The translations under genes and the position numbers were made by a program. Below are positions 15,838-23,937 of a stretch of 62,854 nt of DNA, piece by piece (the first letter of the stretch is position 1; each line of letters starts with the position of its first letter). The notes below the pieces were generated by a model that ran no database searches, was not told where the DNA came from, and saw only the letters and a program-made list of their open reading frames with translations. Source of the DNA: Anaerolineae bacterium (GTDB lineage: Bacteria > Chloroflexota > Anaerolineae > JAAYZQ01); the NCBI GenBank assembly GCA_016926595.1, contig JAFGOG010000532.1:1-62854 (forward strand). Direction: 5' to 3'.

Positions 15838-16902
15838 CTAATTTGCTGCTGGCATACCCGTTTCCGCAGCCGGGGTATAGATGCCCTTTTTGCGGTCGGC
15901 GTACTGCTCTTTGATCCAGGCATAGGTGCGGGCCATTCCCTCGCGGAGCGGGGTGCTGGGTTCCCAGCCGAGAACCTGGAGGATAAACGTGTTGTCGCTG
16001 TTTCGCCCGGCGACGCCGCGTGGCGCACTCAGGTCATAGCTGCGGGCCATCTTGATCCCGGCGATCTCTTCGATCAGGCTCACCAGGTCGTTGATCGAGA
16101 TCAGGTGGCTGGAGCCCAGGTTGATCGGCGTGGCGATCAACGCGTCGCAGTGCATGATCATGTCGATGCCCTTGACGCAGTCGTCAATGTACATAAAGCT
16201 GCGGGTCTGGTGCCCGTCACCCCAGATGGAAATGGCGTTGTTGCCGGTGTCCTGCGCCTCGACAACTTTGCGGCTCAGCGCGGCCGGGGCCTTTTCGCGC
16301 CCGCCGTCCCAGGTCCCAAAGGGGCCATAGACGTTGTGGAAACGGGCGATAAAGGTTTTCATGCGCCGCTCGGCCCAGTATTCCTGGCAAAACATCTCGG
16401 ACATAAGTTTCTCCCAGCCATAGCCGCGCTCGGCCATGGCCGGATAAGCGTCGGACTCTTTGAGCGCGCGCACGTTGGGGTCTTGCTGCAGCTCGGTGTT
16501 GTAGGCGCAGGCCGAGGAAGAGAAAAAGGTGCGTTCGACCCCGGCGCGGTAGGCCGCTTCGAGCATGTGGGTGTTGATCAGGATGCTGCGCAGGCACTCG
16601 ATACGAAAGCGCTCGATAAAGCCCATCCCGCCCATGTCGGCAGCCAGGTTGTAGACCTCGCGCGCGCCTTCCACGGCGCGGACGCAGTTCTCGTATTCGC
16701 TGAGGTCCAGCGACAGGCTCTCGACCCCCGGCACACGCTGGTACCATTCGGGCAGCGGCTTTTTGTCCACGGCGCGGATGCGGGTGAAACCCTGGTCGTG
16801 GAAAGCGCGGGTCAGCGCGCCGGCGATAAAGCCCCCGGCGCCGGCGATGACGATCAGATCGTTTTTGTCGATCGTCGTGGCGGCGGTTTTGTTTTCTGGC
16901 AT
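15838..16902 (-). CDS. NAD-dependent epimerase, GDP-mannose 3,5-epimerase-like
   Basis: 354 residues of the extended short-chain dehydrogenase family. The NAD motif is GAGGFIAG. LAADMGGMGFIE, the catalytic tyrosine-lysine YGWEKLMSE, and NVYGPFGTWDGGREKAPAAL match the GDP-mannose 3,5-epimerase subfamily, which forms GDP-L-galactose and GDP-L-gulose from GDP-mannose. AAGGAGATATCT precedes the ATG. It follows an alpha-L-fucosidase and a LacI repressor, so it may belong to a deoxyhexose or L-galactose pathway. Subfamily assignment is from recalled motifs. Confidence 0.85.
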   Translation of the reverse strand: MPENKTAATTIDKNDLIVIAGAGGFIAGALTRAFHDQGFTRIRAVDKKPLPEWYQRVPGVESLSLDLSEYENCVRAVEGAREVYNLAADMGGMGFIERFRIECLRSILINTHMLEAAYRAGVERTFFSSSACAYNTELQQDPNVRALKESDAYPAMAERGYGWEKLMSEMFCQEYWAERRMKTFIARFHNVYGPFGTWDGGREKAPAALSRKVVEAQDTGNNAISIWGDGHQTRSFMYIDDCVKGIDMIMHCDALIATPINLGSSHLISINDLVSLIEEIAGIKMARSYDLSAPRGVAGRNSDNTFILQVLGWEPSTPLREGMARTYAWIKEQYADRKKGIYTPAAETGMPAAN

Positions 16903-16926
16903 AGATATCTCCTTATATAGTCGCTA

Positions 16927-16966
16927 AGAAACCCGGTTTCTGGCTTTGGCCAAGAACCCGGCTTCC
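16927..16966. repeat. AGAAACCCGGTTTCT repeat pair before the epimerase gene
   Basis: The palindrome AGAAACCCGGTTTCT (16927-16941) and a diverged copy ending near 16966 sit between the fucosidase stop and the epimerase start. They may weaken read-through. Confidence 0.6.
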
Positions 16967-16970
16967 AACG

Positions 16971-18347
16971 TTAGCCCACATGTAATTTCAGAGTATAGGC
17001 GTGTTCGCACGGCTTGTGGGCGGGCATGGTTACCTTGAGCCCTTGGGCGTCCTGCGACCAGGCCAGTGGGCCGTCCAGGCCAAGCATGGACACGCCGGTC
17101 ACCCGGGCGGCGGCGCTGCCCAACGACTGAATGAGCGCCTGTCCCTTGGGCCAGCCGAGCAAGATGGCGTACAGTGTATCGCCCTTGCACGTGAAACGCA
17201 CGTCTTGGGCAGTATAGGCGGCCTGTTCCTCCTCGCGGAAAGCCTTGGGGATGCCGGTTGGCCCTTCGCCGTACTGGGTCCAGGGGCGCGTGCCATAGAT
17301 AGCCTCGCCGTTGAGCGCGAGCCACCGGCCCAGCCCGAGCAGGATCTCCTGAGCTGGCTCGGGGATCGTGCCATCGGAGCGCGGACCGATGTTGAGCAGC
17401 AGATTGCCGTTTTTGCTGACGATGTCCACCAGGTCGTGCACGGTCGAGGTGGTGCTGCGGAATGCGTCGTCCTCGATGTAACACCACGACTTGAAACTGA
17501 GCGAGGTGTCGGTCTGCCAATAGTGCGGGCGGATGTCGTCCAGCTTGCCGCGCTCGATGTCCAGCACGGCCACGCCGTCGGGGATCTTGTCCTTGTATTG
17601 CAGCACCGGCTCGTAGCCGTGGGCCAGGGCGTGGTTATAGTAATAGGCCAGGACGCGCGGTCGCCAGGGCTCGAATTCGTCGCGGTGCCAGCCAAAGTCG
17701 AACCACAGCACGTCGGGTGAGAATTTGTCCACCAGCTCGCGGGTGCGCGCGTGCCAGTCGAGGATAAACTCGTAACTCACGGGCGCTTCCTCGGGGTGGG
17801 GCACGCCGTACAATTTGCTGTAGGCGGCGTTGCTGGTGTCCAGGTTGTCGCGAAAGGTGTAATAGCGAAAGTTAAAAGCGCGATGAGACGAGACGCCAAA
17901 TTTGAGGCCCGCTTTGCGCGTCTCGACGCTCAATTCGGCGACGACGTCGCGGCAGAGGCCCATCTGGGCGGCGTTCCAGTTGGTGAACGAGCAGTCGTAC
18001 ATCGGAAAGCCGTCGTGATGCTCGCCGACGGGCACGACGTAACGCGCACCGGCCTGTTTGAACAGCTCGATCCAGGCCGCCGGGTCCCATTTTTCGGCCT
18101 TGAACATGGGGATAAAATCCTTGTAGCCGAATTGGGACGGGTGGCCAAAGCGGGCGGTGTGGTACTGGTAATAGTTCTGCCCTTTTCGCGACACCTCGTC
18201 GCGGTACATGAAGCGGGGGTACCACTCGTTGTCGAAAGCGGGCACCGAATAGACGCCCCAGTGGATAAAGATGCCCAGCTTGGCATCCTTGAACCACTCG
18301 GGCACGGTGTAGGCCGATAGAGACTGCCAGTTTGGTTCGTATGTCAT
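16971..18347 (-). CDS. Alpha-L-fucosidase (GH29)
   Basis: 458 residues. It opens WFKDAKLGIFIHWGVYSVPAF, the GH29 signature, with YVVPVGEHHDGFPMYDC following. The nucleophile aspartate is in DVLWFDFGWH near residue 230. NGNLLLNIGPRSDGTIP and the C-terminal beta domain are also standard. No signal peptide follows the ATG, so the enzyme is likely cytoplasmic and acts on imported fucosides. The frame is open back to 18404, but GGAGG just upstream fixes the ATG at 18347. It lies 90 nt downstream of a LacI gene and may be controlled by it. Confidence 0.93.
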   Translation of the reverse strand: MTYEPNWQSLSAYTVPEWFKDAKLGIFIHWGVYSVPAFDNEWYPRFMYRDEVSRKGQNYYQYHTARFGHPSQFGYKDFIPMFKAEKWDPAAWIELFKQAGARYVVPVGEHHDGFPMYDCSFTNWNAAQMGLCRDVVAELSVETRKAGLKFGVSSHRAFNFRYYTFRDNLDTSNAAYSKLYGVPHPEEAPVSYEFILDWHARTRELVDKFSPDVLWFDFGWHRDEFEPWRPRVLAYYYNHALAHGYEPVLQYKDKIPDGVAVLDIERGKLDDIRPHYWQTDTSLSFKSWCYIEDDAFRSTTSTVHDLVDIVSKNGNLLLNIGPRSDGTIPEPAQEILLGLGRWLALNGEAIYGTRPWTQYGEGPTGIPKAFREEEQAAYTAQDVRFTCKGDTLYAILLGWPKGQALIQSLGSAAARVTGVSMLGLDGPLAWSQDAQGLKVTMPAHKPCEHAYTLKLHVG

Positions 18348-18418
18348 GATATCCTCCAGTTTGACTTTATACAAAGACACAAAGCACAAAGAAACAAGCA
18401 CCATCTTTGTTTGTAGTC

Positions 18419-18432
18419 ACCGCTTTAGCGGT
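18419..18432. repeat. ACCGC-TTTA-GCGGT palindrome
   Basis: Small hairpin between the LacI stop and the fucosidase start; the same core occurs with longer arms at 31047-31080. Confidence 0.5.
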
Positions 18433-18437
18433 CTTCT

Positions 18438-19457
18438 TTAGTCGCCAACCTGGTCCGGCGGCGGCGCGGTCGAGCTGCGCACGATGACGTGGACCGGCAG
18501 GACCAGCTCCTGGTAGTCCGGCGGCGCGTCGGCCTGCAGCCGGGCCAGGAGCAGCTCGGCGGCGCGCCGGCCCATCTCGGCGGCGGGCTGATCGACCACG
18601 GTCAAAAACGGCTCGGCGACAAACGCCGAGGCAAAATCATCAAAAGCGACCAACGACAGATCGCGGGGCACGCGCAGCCCGGCCTCTTTAGCAGCCCGCC
18701 ATGCGCCCAAGGCGATAAAGTTGTTCACGCCAAGCAGGGCGGTGGGCCGAGGGTCGAGGCGCAGCAGGTCGTGGGCCATCTCGTAGCCCGAAGCCTGGGT
18801 AAACTGGCCGTAGCATACCCACTCGGCCGGGACGTCGATCCCGGCGGCCGCCATGGCCCGACGGTAGCCGGCGACGCGATCGACCGACGTCGACACGGCC
18901 GGTGGGCCGCCGAGCACGGCGATGCGACGGTGGCCCAGGTCGAGCAGGTGGTTCACCAGCATCACTGCGCCATCCTCCGAGTCGCAGCGCACGGCATCGA
19001 CCTGGCGGTGCGACACCCGGCGGTCGAGCACGACCACGGGTGTGTTCTGGCCCTGCAGCCACGGGATCAGCCCGGCGTCCGTCTGAGCCGGGACGAGCAG
19101 CACGCCGTCGACGCGCTTTTCCAGCAGCGCGCGCAGGTAGGCATCCTGCTTGGTCACAGATTCGTCGGTGTTGCAGAGAAACACGCTGAACCCGGCCTGG
19201 TTGGCGACATCCTCGACGCTGCGGGCCACCGTGGTCCAAAACGGGTTGGCGATGTCGGTCAGCACCAGGGCCAGGGTGTGGGTGCGGCTGAGGCGCAGGC
19301 TGCGAGCCACGGTGTTGGGCACATAGTTCAACTCGGCGATCGCCGCTTGTACCTTCCGGCGGGTTTTCTCGCTCACATAGCCCGAGTCATTGACCACCCG
19401 CGAGACGGTGATCGGGGCGACGCCGGCCAGCCTGGCGACGTCCTGGACGGTGGGCAT
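18438..19457 (-). CDS. LacI family transcriptional repressor
   Basis: 339 residues. The helix-turn-helix and hinge are at the N-terminus (TVQDVARLAGVAPITVSRVVNDSGYVSEKTRR, then YVPNTVARSLR). A periplasmic-binding-protein-like sugar domain follows from about residue 60. AAAGGAG lies 8 nt before the ATG at 19457; three upstream codons are in frame but less likely. A CG-centred palindrome covers its promoter, so it probably represses itself. The neighbouring fucosidase and sugar-nucleotide genes suggest a fucose-type effector. Confidence 0.92.
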   Translation of the reverse strand: MPTVQDVARLAGVAPITVSRVVNDSGYVSEKTRRKVQAAIAELNYVPNTVARSLRLSRTHTLALVLTDIANPFWTTVARSVEDVANQAGFSVFLCNTDESVTKQDAYLRALLEKRVDGVLLVPAQTDAGLIPWLQGQNTPVVVLDRRVSHRQVDAVRCDSEDGAVMLVNHLLDLGHRRIAVLGGPPAVSTSVDRVAGYRRAMAAAGIDVPAEWVCYGQFTQASGYEMAHDLLRLDPRPTALLGVNNFIALGAWRAAKEAGLRVPRDLSLVAFDDFASAFVAEPFLTVVDQPAAEMGRRAAELLLARLQADAPPDYQELVLPVHVIVRSSTAPPPDQVGD

Positions 19458-19478
19458 AACCCACACTCCTTTGGCAAT

Positions 19479-19494
19479 GTGGTAACGTTACCAC
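19479..19494. promoter_or_regulatory. LacI-type operator
   Basis: GTGGTAACGTTACCAC is a perfect 16-bp palindrome with the central CG typical of LacI-family sites. It covers the expected transcript start of the repressor gene. Confidence 0.8.
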
Positions 19495-19497
19495 CTT

Positions 19498-19526
19498 ATT
19501 GTAACACAGATCGAGGTGACTGTCAA
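19498..19526 (-). promoter_or_regulatory. Promoter of the LacI-fucosidase operon
   Basis: On the minus strand TTGACA (19526-19521), a 17-bp spacer and TACAAT (19503-19498). The operator immediately downstream would block initiation. Confidence 0.8.
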
Positions 19527-19577
19527 GTGCGAGTTTGAGGCGGATGAGGTATACGGGAGGGACGGGAAGCCAAACAT

Positions 19578-19606
19578 TTGCTCGATTTGACGATCTTGGC
19601 TACAAT
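19578..19606 (+). promoter_or_regulatory. Putative promoter of the DUF6232 gene
   Basis: TTGCTC at 19578-19583, 17-bp spacer, TACAAT at 19601-19606. Divergent from the LacI promoter. Confidence 0.5.
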
Positions 19607-19633
19607 TCAAATGGGGTACACCAGGAGGCAGAA

Positions 19634-19651
19634 ATGGCTTTTTTGCGATGA
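19634..19651 (+). other. Five-codon upstream frame or T-tract frameshift at the DUF6232 start
   Basis: AGGAGG at 19623-19628 is ideally placed for the ATG at 19634, which opens Met-Ala-Phe-Leu-Arg-stop. The TGA overlaps the ATG at 19648 of the downstream frame. Adding one T to the T6 run (19639-19644) would place the first ATG in frame with the long gene. Confidence 0.5.
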
Positions 19652-20385
19652 ACGAGCAGCAGATCCTGCTTCAAGCCCGGCATGTCATCCAGCACAAGGA
19701 CAGGCAAGCCGGCCTGAGGCTCCTCGCCCAGGCTGTCCATCAGTATCCCAAAAGTGAGACGGCCTGGCTCTGGCTGTCTGCTCTGGTTGACGATCCTCAG
19801 CAAGAACGGTATTGTCTCTACCGGGTCCTCAAAATCAACCCCAACAACAAGATCGCAAGAAAGCAGTGGCTAAGGCTGCAGACAAGCGCACCTGCACCGC
19901 AGCCCCCCCAGACCCAAGCGCCCATCCCGCAACCGGCGCAGCGCGATGCATCTGCAGCACAACCGGCGCCGCTTCCAGCACGCGATGCCCAGGTCCAGCA
20001 GCCGTCGCCGGTCAGAGAAACCGTGTACTATAACAAAGGTGATATCCTTGTCACAAGCGCCCGTGCGATCCTGAGTGGCAAAACGGTTGCCATATCCAGC
20101 ATGACCAGCGTAGCGCTGGCCGAATCCGGATCCCCCAAGCCGGTCGCTGCTGTCCTGATGCTGATTGGCGTGATATCCAGTCTCCTTGCTTACGACTCGG
20201 ATGTTTGCCTGGGATTCGGGCTGCTGTACATCGTCGTGGGTATTGTCTTGCTCTGTGCCGAACCAGCATATCGTATTCGCATTGGCAGCGCAGCGAATGA
20301 AACCAACATCCTGTCATCTTTAAAGCGTCAAGAGATAGAAGAGATCGTCGCCGCGATGAATCAGGCCATCATGGACAGGAGATAA
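19648..20385 (+). CDS. TPR-like/DUF6232 membrane protein
   Basis: 245 residues in three parts. Residues 1-75 are helical and TPR-like (LLAQAVHQYPKSETAWLWLSALVDDP). A Pro/Gln/Ala-rich linker runs from about 78 to 123. The C-terminal part resembles DUF6232 (VYYNKGDILVTSARAILSGKTVAISSMTSVALAE), with two membrane segments around 165-200. Function unknown. The first in-frame start may be upstream if the T-tract varies (see the 19634 entry). Confidence 0.65.
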   Translation: MNEQQILLQARHVIQHKDRQAGLRLLAQAVHQYPKSETAWLWLSALVDDPQQERYCLYRVLKINPNNKIARKQWLRLQTSAPAPQPPQTQAPIPQPAQRDASAAQPAPLPARDAQVQQPSPVRETVYYNKGDILVTSARAILSGKTVAISSMTSVALAESGSPKPVAAVLMLIGVISSLLAYDSDVCLGFGLLYIVVGIVLLCAEPAYRIRIGSAANETNILSSLKRQEIEEIVAAMNQAIMDRR

Positions 20386-20445
20386 CTATCATTGCGGAGA
20401 TCATAGACTTGTCGCCGCCTTTATAGCATAATCCTGGTAAATTTT

Positions 20446-20658
20446 GTGATCAATCGACAGGGAGAGACACAAGGCGTTTTCCTGCCACTGGCGGCCTGGG
20501 AAAAGGTGCTTGAAGCCTTGGAAGACATAGAGGATCTGGTCATTGCCCGAGACTATGTGACGAAGCGCGCTAGGGCCCATTCCCTCAAAGAAATGGGTTT
20601 GCTAAACTGGCAAGATGTCGAGGCCGAATGGGATGATGGTGAAACGACCCAAGCGTGA
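20446..20658 (+). CDS. Orphan Phd/RelB-type antitoxin-like protein
   Basis: 70 residues from a GTG start. FVINRQGETQGVFLPLAAWEKVLEALEDIEDL matches the N-terminal half of plasmid-addiction antitoxins that read 'FV.D..G...AV.LP...WE..LE.LED'. The usual first ten residues are missing and no ATG lies upstream before a stop, so the gene may be truncated. No toxin gene follows: only a 14-codon frame overlaps its end. Probably a remnant or solitary antitoxin. Confidence 0.5.
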   Translation: MINRQGETQGVFLPLAAWEKVLEALEDIEDLVIARDYVTKRARAHSLKEMGLLNWQDVEAEWDDGETTQA

Positions 20659-20863
20659 ACCAACGTCCTTACCATAGGTGAAGCGTGGCAGGCTGTCACG
20701 GTTCCGTCTTTGTCCATGGCCGCGTGCCGCGCTCCTGGGTCAAGAACGCGTCCCCAACCTGGAGGGCGAGCAAGGCGGTTGGCTGGCGGCGGCCTATGGG
20801 TGGCCTCTTGGGAGTGAGACTGGAAAATGAAGAGATGACGGTGCGAACTGCCTGAAATGAAAG
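20659..20863. other. Non-coding gap
   Basis: No convincing gene, RNA or repeat was seen in this stretch; the following 70 bases hold the promoter and leader of the HEAT-repeat gene. Confidence 0.5.
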
Positions 20864-20892
20864 TTGAGCTTACTCTCAATATGTGGTATAGT
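20864..20892 (+). promoter_or_regulatory. Promoter with internal TTGAG/CTCAA dyad
   Basis: TTGAGC (20864-20869), 17-bp spacer, TATAGT (20887-20892). The -35 and spacer contain TTGAG-N6-CTCAA, a possible operator. The same design precedes the gene at 23295. Confidence 0.65.
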
Positions 20893-20932
20893 GAGTGCAC
20901 ACGATCTTGCTCTGGCAATCAGGAGGACGATC

Positions 20933-22948
20933 ATGACACGAAAAACGCAAGCCTTATTGGTGTCTCTGTTGGTGCTCTTTTTTGCCATGAGCTCAACAGC
21001 AGGCTGTGCGCCCAACGTCGAACGACTCGAGCTCGAAGAGAATATCGATGAGCTGATCAGAGCCTTGGACCATCGACAACCGGCGGTGCGTCGGGACGCG
21101 GCCCAGGCGCTGGGCGTCATCGGTCAGCGCCGGCAGCTTGCTGCCTTGGCAGGGCTGCGCGTCGATCAGTCGGCGGTCGAGCCAGCGGTCGAGCCACTCA
21201 TCGCTATCCTCAAGGACGATAACAGCGGTGTGCGCCAGGCTGCGGCCTTGGCCTTGGGCAAAATCGGCGACTTGCGATCGGTCGAGCCACTCATCGCTAT
21301 CCTCAAGGATGCGGATTCGTCTGCAAGTGAGGCTGCCGCCAGTGCGTTGATCTCGATCGGCGAACCAGCGTTCAGGGCGCTGGGCACCAGCGGCGACCCA
21401 CAAGCGGTAAAAGTACTCATCACCGCCCTTAAGCGTACACAACCGTCCGTACACAAGGCTGCCGCCCAGATGCTGGGTCGGATCGGAGACCCGGCAGTAG
21501 AACCGCTCATCGCCGCGCTGAAGGATCAGGATGCCGGTGTCCGCCAGGCTGCCGCTGAAGTGCTGGGCACCATCAGAGACCCGCGTGCCGTAGAACCGCT
21601 GCTCTCCACCCTCACCGATAACGGTCGGTACGTGCGCCAGGCTGCTGTCGAGGCATTGGGTAAGATCGGCGACCCACGTGCCGTAGAACCGCTGATCTCC
21701 AGACTCGTGGATGGCCATCCGGACGTGCGTCGGGCTGCCGTCGAGGCTCTACGGCAGATCGGCGACCCACGTGCCGTAGAACCGCTGATCTCCAGACTTG
21801 CGGATGAAGAACCGGACGTGCGCCGGGTTGCTGTCGCGGCGCTGGGGGAGATCGACGACCCACGTGCTGTAGAGCCGCTGATCTCCACCCTTGCGGATCA
21901 AGATCCGGACGTGCGCCAGGCTGCCGTCGAGGCGCTGGGTCAGATCGGAGACCCACGAGCGGCGGAGCCGCTCATCTCCTTACTCAAGGATAAAGAGCGG
22001 GGTGTGCGCCAAGCTGCCGCCCAGGCGCTGGATCAGATTGGAGACCCGGCAGTAGAACCGCTGATCGCCGCGTTGAAGGATGAGAATGAAGTTGTGCGCC
22101 AGGCTGCCGCCACGTTGCTGGGTCAGATCGGAGACCCGGCAGTAGAACCGCTCATCGCCGCGTTGAAGGATGAAGCTGCGCGCCAGGCTGCCGCCCAGGT
22201 GCTGGGTCAGATCGGAGACCAGGCAGTAGAACCGCTCATCGCCGCGCTGAAGGATGAGGATCAAGCTGCACGCCAGGCTGGCGCCCAGGTGCTGGGTGAG
22301 ATCGGCGACCCGCGTGCCGTAGAACCGCTGCTCTCTGCGCTCGCGGATAAAGATCTGGACGTCCGCCAGGCTGCCGTCGAGGCTCTGGGAGAGATCGGCG
22401 ACCTACGTGCTGTAGAACCGCTGATCTACACCCTCGCGGATGGATCTCCGGACGTGCGCCGGGCTGTCGTCGAGGCGCTGGGTCAGATCGGAGACCCACG
22501 TGCCGTAGAACCGCTGATCTCCGCGCTCAAGGACCAGGATACCGGTGTCCGTAGAGAAGCCGCGCAATCCCTGGGTCTGATCGGCGACCTACGTGCGGAT
22601 GAGCCCCTCATCGCCGCCCTTGAGGATGAAGATTGGGATGTGGGCAAGAGTGCACAATCGGCACTGGTCCAAATTTTCGAGGATCAACCGCTCAAACTGC
22701 TGCCGTTCCTCAGGTCGAGCTCCACCGTCCAGGTGTACCTCGTCTTGATCAGGTTGGGACATCCGGACACTGAGGGAGCGCTCTTGACAGCTTTTGATAC
22801 TTATGCAACTGAAGAGATGGCGCAGAGCTACCTGAACTCCGGCAACACCGCGCTGCGGGATGCGGCAAGGCAATGGGCCAAGGATCACGGGTACATGATA
22901 ACAACCCTGCCGAGTGTTGGAGGAGGAGGGTCATGGGGGAGTAAGTGA
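20933..22948 (+). CDS. HEAT-repeat lipoprotein (PBS-lyase-like repeats)
   Basis: 671 residues. A lipoprotein signal ends at the lipobox STAGC (Cys25), so the protein is probably membrane-anchored on the outside. About 17 HEAT repeats of roughly 31 residues follow, with the form [12 protein letters not shown]...[14 protein letters not shown]. Repeats 5-16 are very similar to each other even at DNA level, a sign of recent expansion. The last 85 residues are non-repetitive and end in a glycine-rich tail. Such solenoids are protein-binding scaffolds; no enzymatic motif is seen. AGGAGG precedes the ATG; the open frame extends further upstream through the promoter. Confidence 0.85.
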   Translation: MTRKTQALLVSLLVLFFAMSSTAGCAPNVERLELEENIDELIRALDHRQPAVRRDAAQALGVIGQRRQLAALAGLRVDQSAVEPAVEPLIAILKDDNSGVRQAAALALGKIGDLRSVEPLIAILKDADSSASEAAASALISIGEPAFRALGTSGDPQAVKVLITALKRTQPSVHKAAAQMLGRIGDPAVEPLIAALKDQDAGVRQAAAEVLGTIRDPRAVEPLLSTLTDNGRYVRQAAVEALGKIGDPRAVEPLISRLVDGHPDVRRAAVEALRQIGDPRAVEPLISRLADEEPDVRRVAVAALGEIDDPRAVEPLISTLADQDPDVRQAAVEALGQIGDPRAAEPLISLLKDKERGVRQAAAQALDQIGDPAVEPLIAALKDENEVVRQAAATLLGQIGDPAVEPLIAALKDEAARQAAAQVLGQIGDQAVEPLIAALKDEDQAARQAGAQVLGEIGDPRAVEPLLSALADKDLDVRQAAVEALGEIGDLRAVEPLIYTLADGSPDVRRAVVEALGQIGDPRAVEPLISALKDQDTGVRREAAQSLGLIGDLRADEPLIAALEDEDWDVGKSAQSALVQIFEDQPLKLLPFLRSSSTVQVYLVLIRLGHPDTEGALLTAFDTYATEEMAQSYLNSGNTALRDAARQWAKDHGYMITTLPSVGGGGSWGSK

Positions 22949-22988
22949 TCGCCTTACCTGTTCAGCCGGGGCCGCCAGCACCGTATAC

Positions 22989-23056
22989 GCCTAACACCGC
23001 GTTGCGGCCGACACGCTCCGCTTCGCACCGCGTGCGGCTGAACCAAACCGTTAGCC
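22989..23056. repeat. attC-like recombination site 1
   Basis: GCCTAAC at 22989-22995 and GTTAGCC at 23050-23056 give a 5-bp complementary core CTAAC/GTTAG 54 nt apart. Inside, GGCCG-A-CACGC pairs with GCGTG-CGGCT leaving one unpaired A, like the extrahelical base of integron attC sites. The outer R' box has one mismatch to GTTRRRY. Confidence 0.5.
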
Positions 23057-23137
23057 TTCTCGCAAGCCTCCTTCGCCATCAGCGTCCAGCAATCCGCAGC
23101 GTCTTGTAGGGCCAGCATCTCTTTGCTGGCCTTTTTT
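23034..23137 (+). repeat. Repeat block A, ending in an intrinsic terminator
   Basis: This stretch (from GCGGCTGAACC through CCGTTAGCCTTCTCGCA to the terminator) is repeated with changes at 25094-25265. The terminator is GGCCAGCA-TCTCTT-TGCTGGCC followed by T6 at 23110-23137. It would end transcription from the HEAT-repeat gene. Confidence 0.7.
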
Positions 23138-23192
23138 GCTACCGTCGTTGATGCAGAAGGCGAGTAAAAGCAAAATCTATCCAAACTGGCTA

Positions 23193-23221
23193 TTGAGCCC
23201 GTTCTCAATTCGTGGTAAAAT
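23193..23221 (+). promoter_or_regulatory. Promoter with ATTGAG/CTCAAT dyad (cassette gene)
   Basis: TTGAGC (23193-23198), 17-bp spacer and TAAAAT (23216-23221). The dyad ATTGAG-N6-CTCAAT overlaps the -35 box, closely resembling the promoter at 20864. Confidence 0.6.
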
Positions 23222-23294
23222 AAGAACGTAAACCCAACAAAACAATATCACAGCCCTCATCGCACACGCAGTCGACCAAGGAGGGTGTATTCGA

Positions 23295-23715
23295 ATGCAG
23301 CCGATCACGAGCTTGGAAACGATCCCCGTAGGTGGTCGGCTGTATGGCTTGACGCGATCCGTTCACTCAAAATCCACACAGAACGGGAATTGGGCGACAG
23401 CCCAGGAAGTTGGTTATACTTTCCAGTTTCTAGCAATGGTTGTCTCACAAAACTTGACACATTCCGGCTCGGCTGACCTTCCCTTGCCTGGATAACCCAG
23501 GTACAGAAAACATTAGGGTCGTTCGGTATGTCGACGACCCTTGGAGAACCAAGATTGCGGGGTTGTGGTGGAAGCCAGCGTTGATTAGCATTCGGGATGA
23601 TGGCATTGTCTTAGTAGATAAAGAGGGAAGGGAAGCTGTGGATGATCACGGGAACGTTTGGATTTCTGTGTGGAATAGCAAGATCAAAGGGTATGTAATG
23701 GTCAAGGATGAGTAG
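23295..23715 (+). pseudogene. Frameshifted small gene inside the putative cassette
   Basis: An ATG at 23295 with AAGGAGG upstream opens 66 codons. A second frame, open from about 23458 to the TAG at 23713, continues without a start codon (PGTENIRVVRYVDD...WISVWNSKIKGYVMVKDE). One frameshift near 23480 would join them into a protein of about 140 residues. The second half has a beta-rich, SH3-like look. No homology recognised. The stop lies 5 nt before an attC-like site, as in integron gene cassettes. Confidence 0.5.
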
Positions 23716-23720
23716 AAGAC

Positions 23721-23809
23721 TGCCCAACAAGCGCATCCAGCCGACCGCCTGATCGAGTGTTTTGTTGTTGCCAGTCTTGGCTGTGAGCCGCTCTGGTCAT
23801 TGTTGGGCA
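23721..23809. repeat. attC-like recombination site 2
   Basis: TGCCCAACAA (23721-23730) and TTGTTGGGCA (23800-23809) are perfect 10-bp complements. They contain GCCCAAC and GTTGGGC, both exact matches to the integron core RYYYAAC/GTTRRRY. Inner boxes CAGCC (23738-23742) and GGCTG (23779-23783) also pair. The 89-nt length and the position just after a stop codon fit an attC site. Confidence 0.65.
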
Positions 23810-23937
23810 CGTCGTATCACCCGGTGGCGTCTGATGCGCGGTCCGTTGGGCAGTTTCAACTTTGCCAGGTACCATATGGATTCTTCTTTCATTTCCCGAG
23901 GTAGCAACTTGGGTTGATTTAGTACTGGAGGGCAACC

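Noticed and set aside
20933..22948. Regular DNA repeats that could be read as a CRISPR array
   Set aside because: The repeats are one open reading frame of HEAT units with about 93-bp period; no short constant repeats with variable spacers.
22954..23208. 84-codon minus-strand frame
   Set aside because: It runs through the attC-like site, a terminator and a promoter, has no ribosome site and no protein-like features.
23285..23476. 63-codon frame overlapping the cassette gene start
   Set aside because: Starts between the ribosome site and the better ATG at 23295, and does not continue into the downstream protein-like frame.
23702..23935. 77-codon minus-strand frame over attC-like site 2
   Set aside because: Composed of the inverted repeat; low-complexity text; no start signal.
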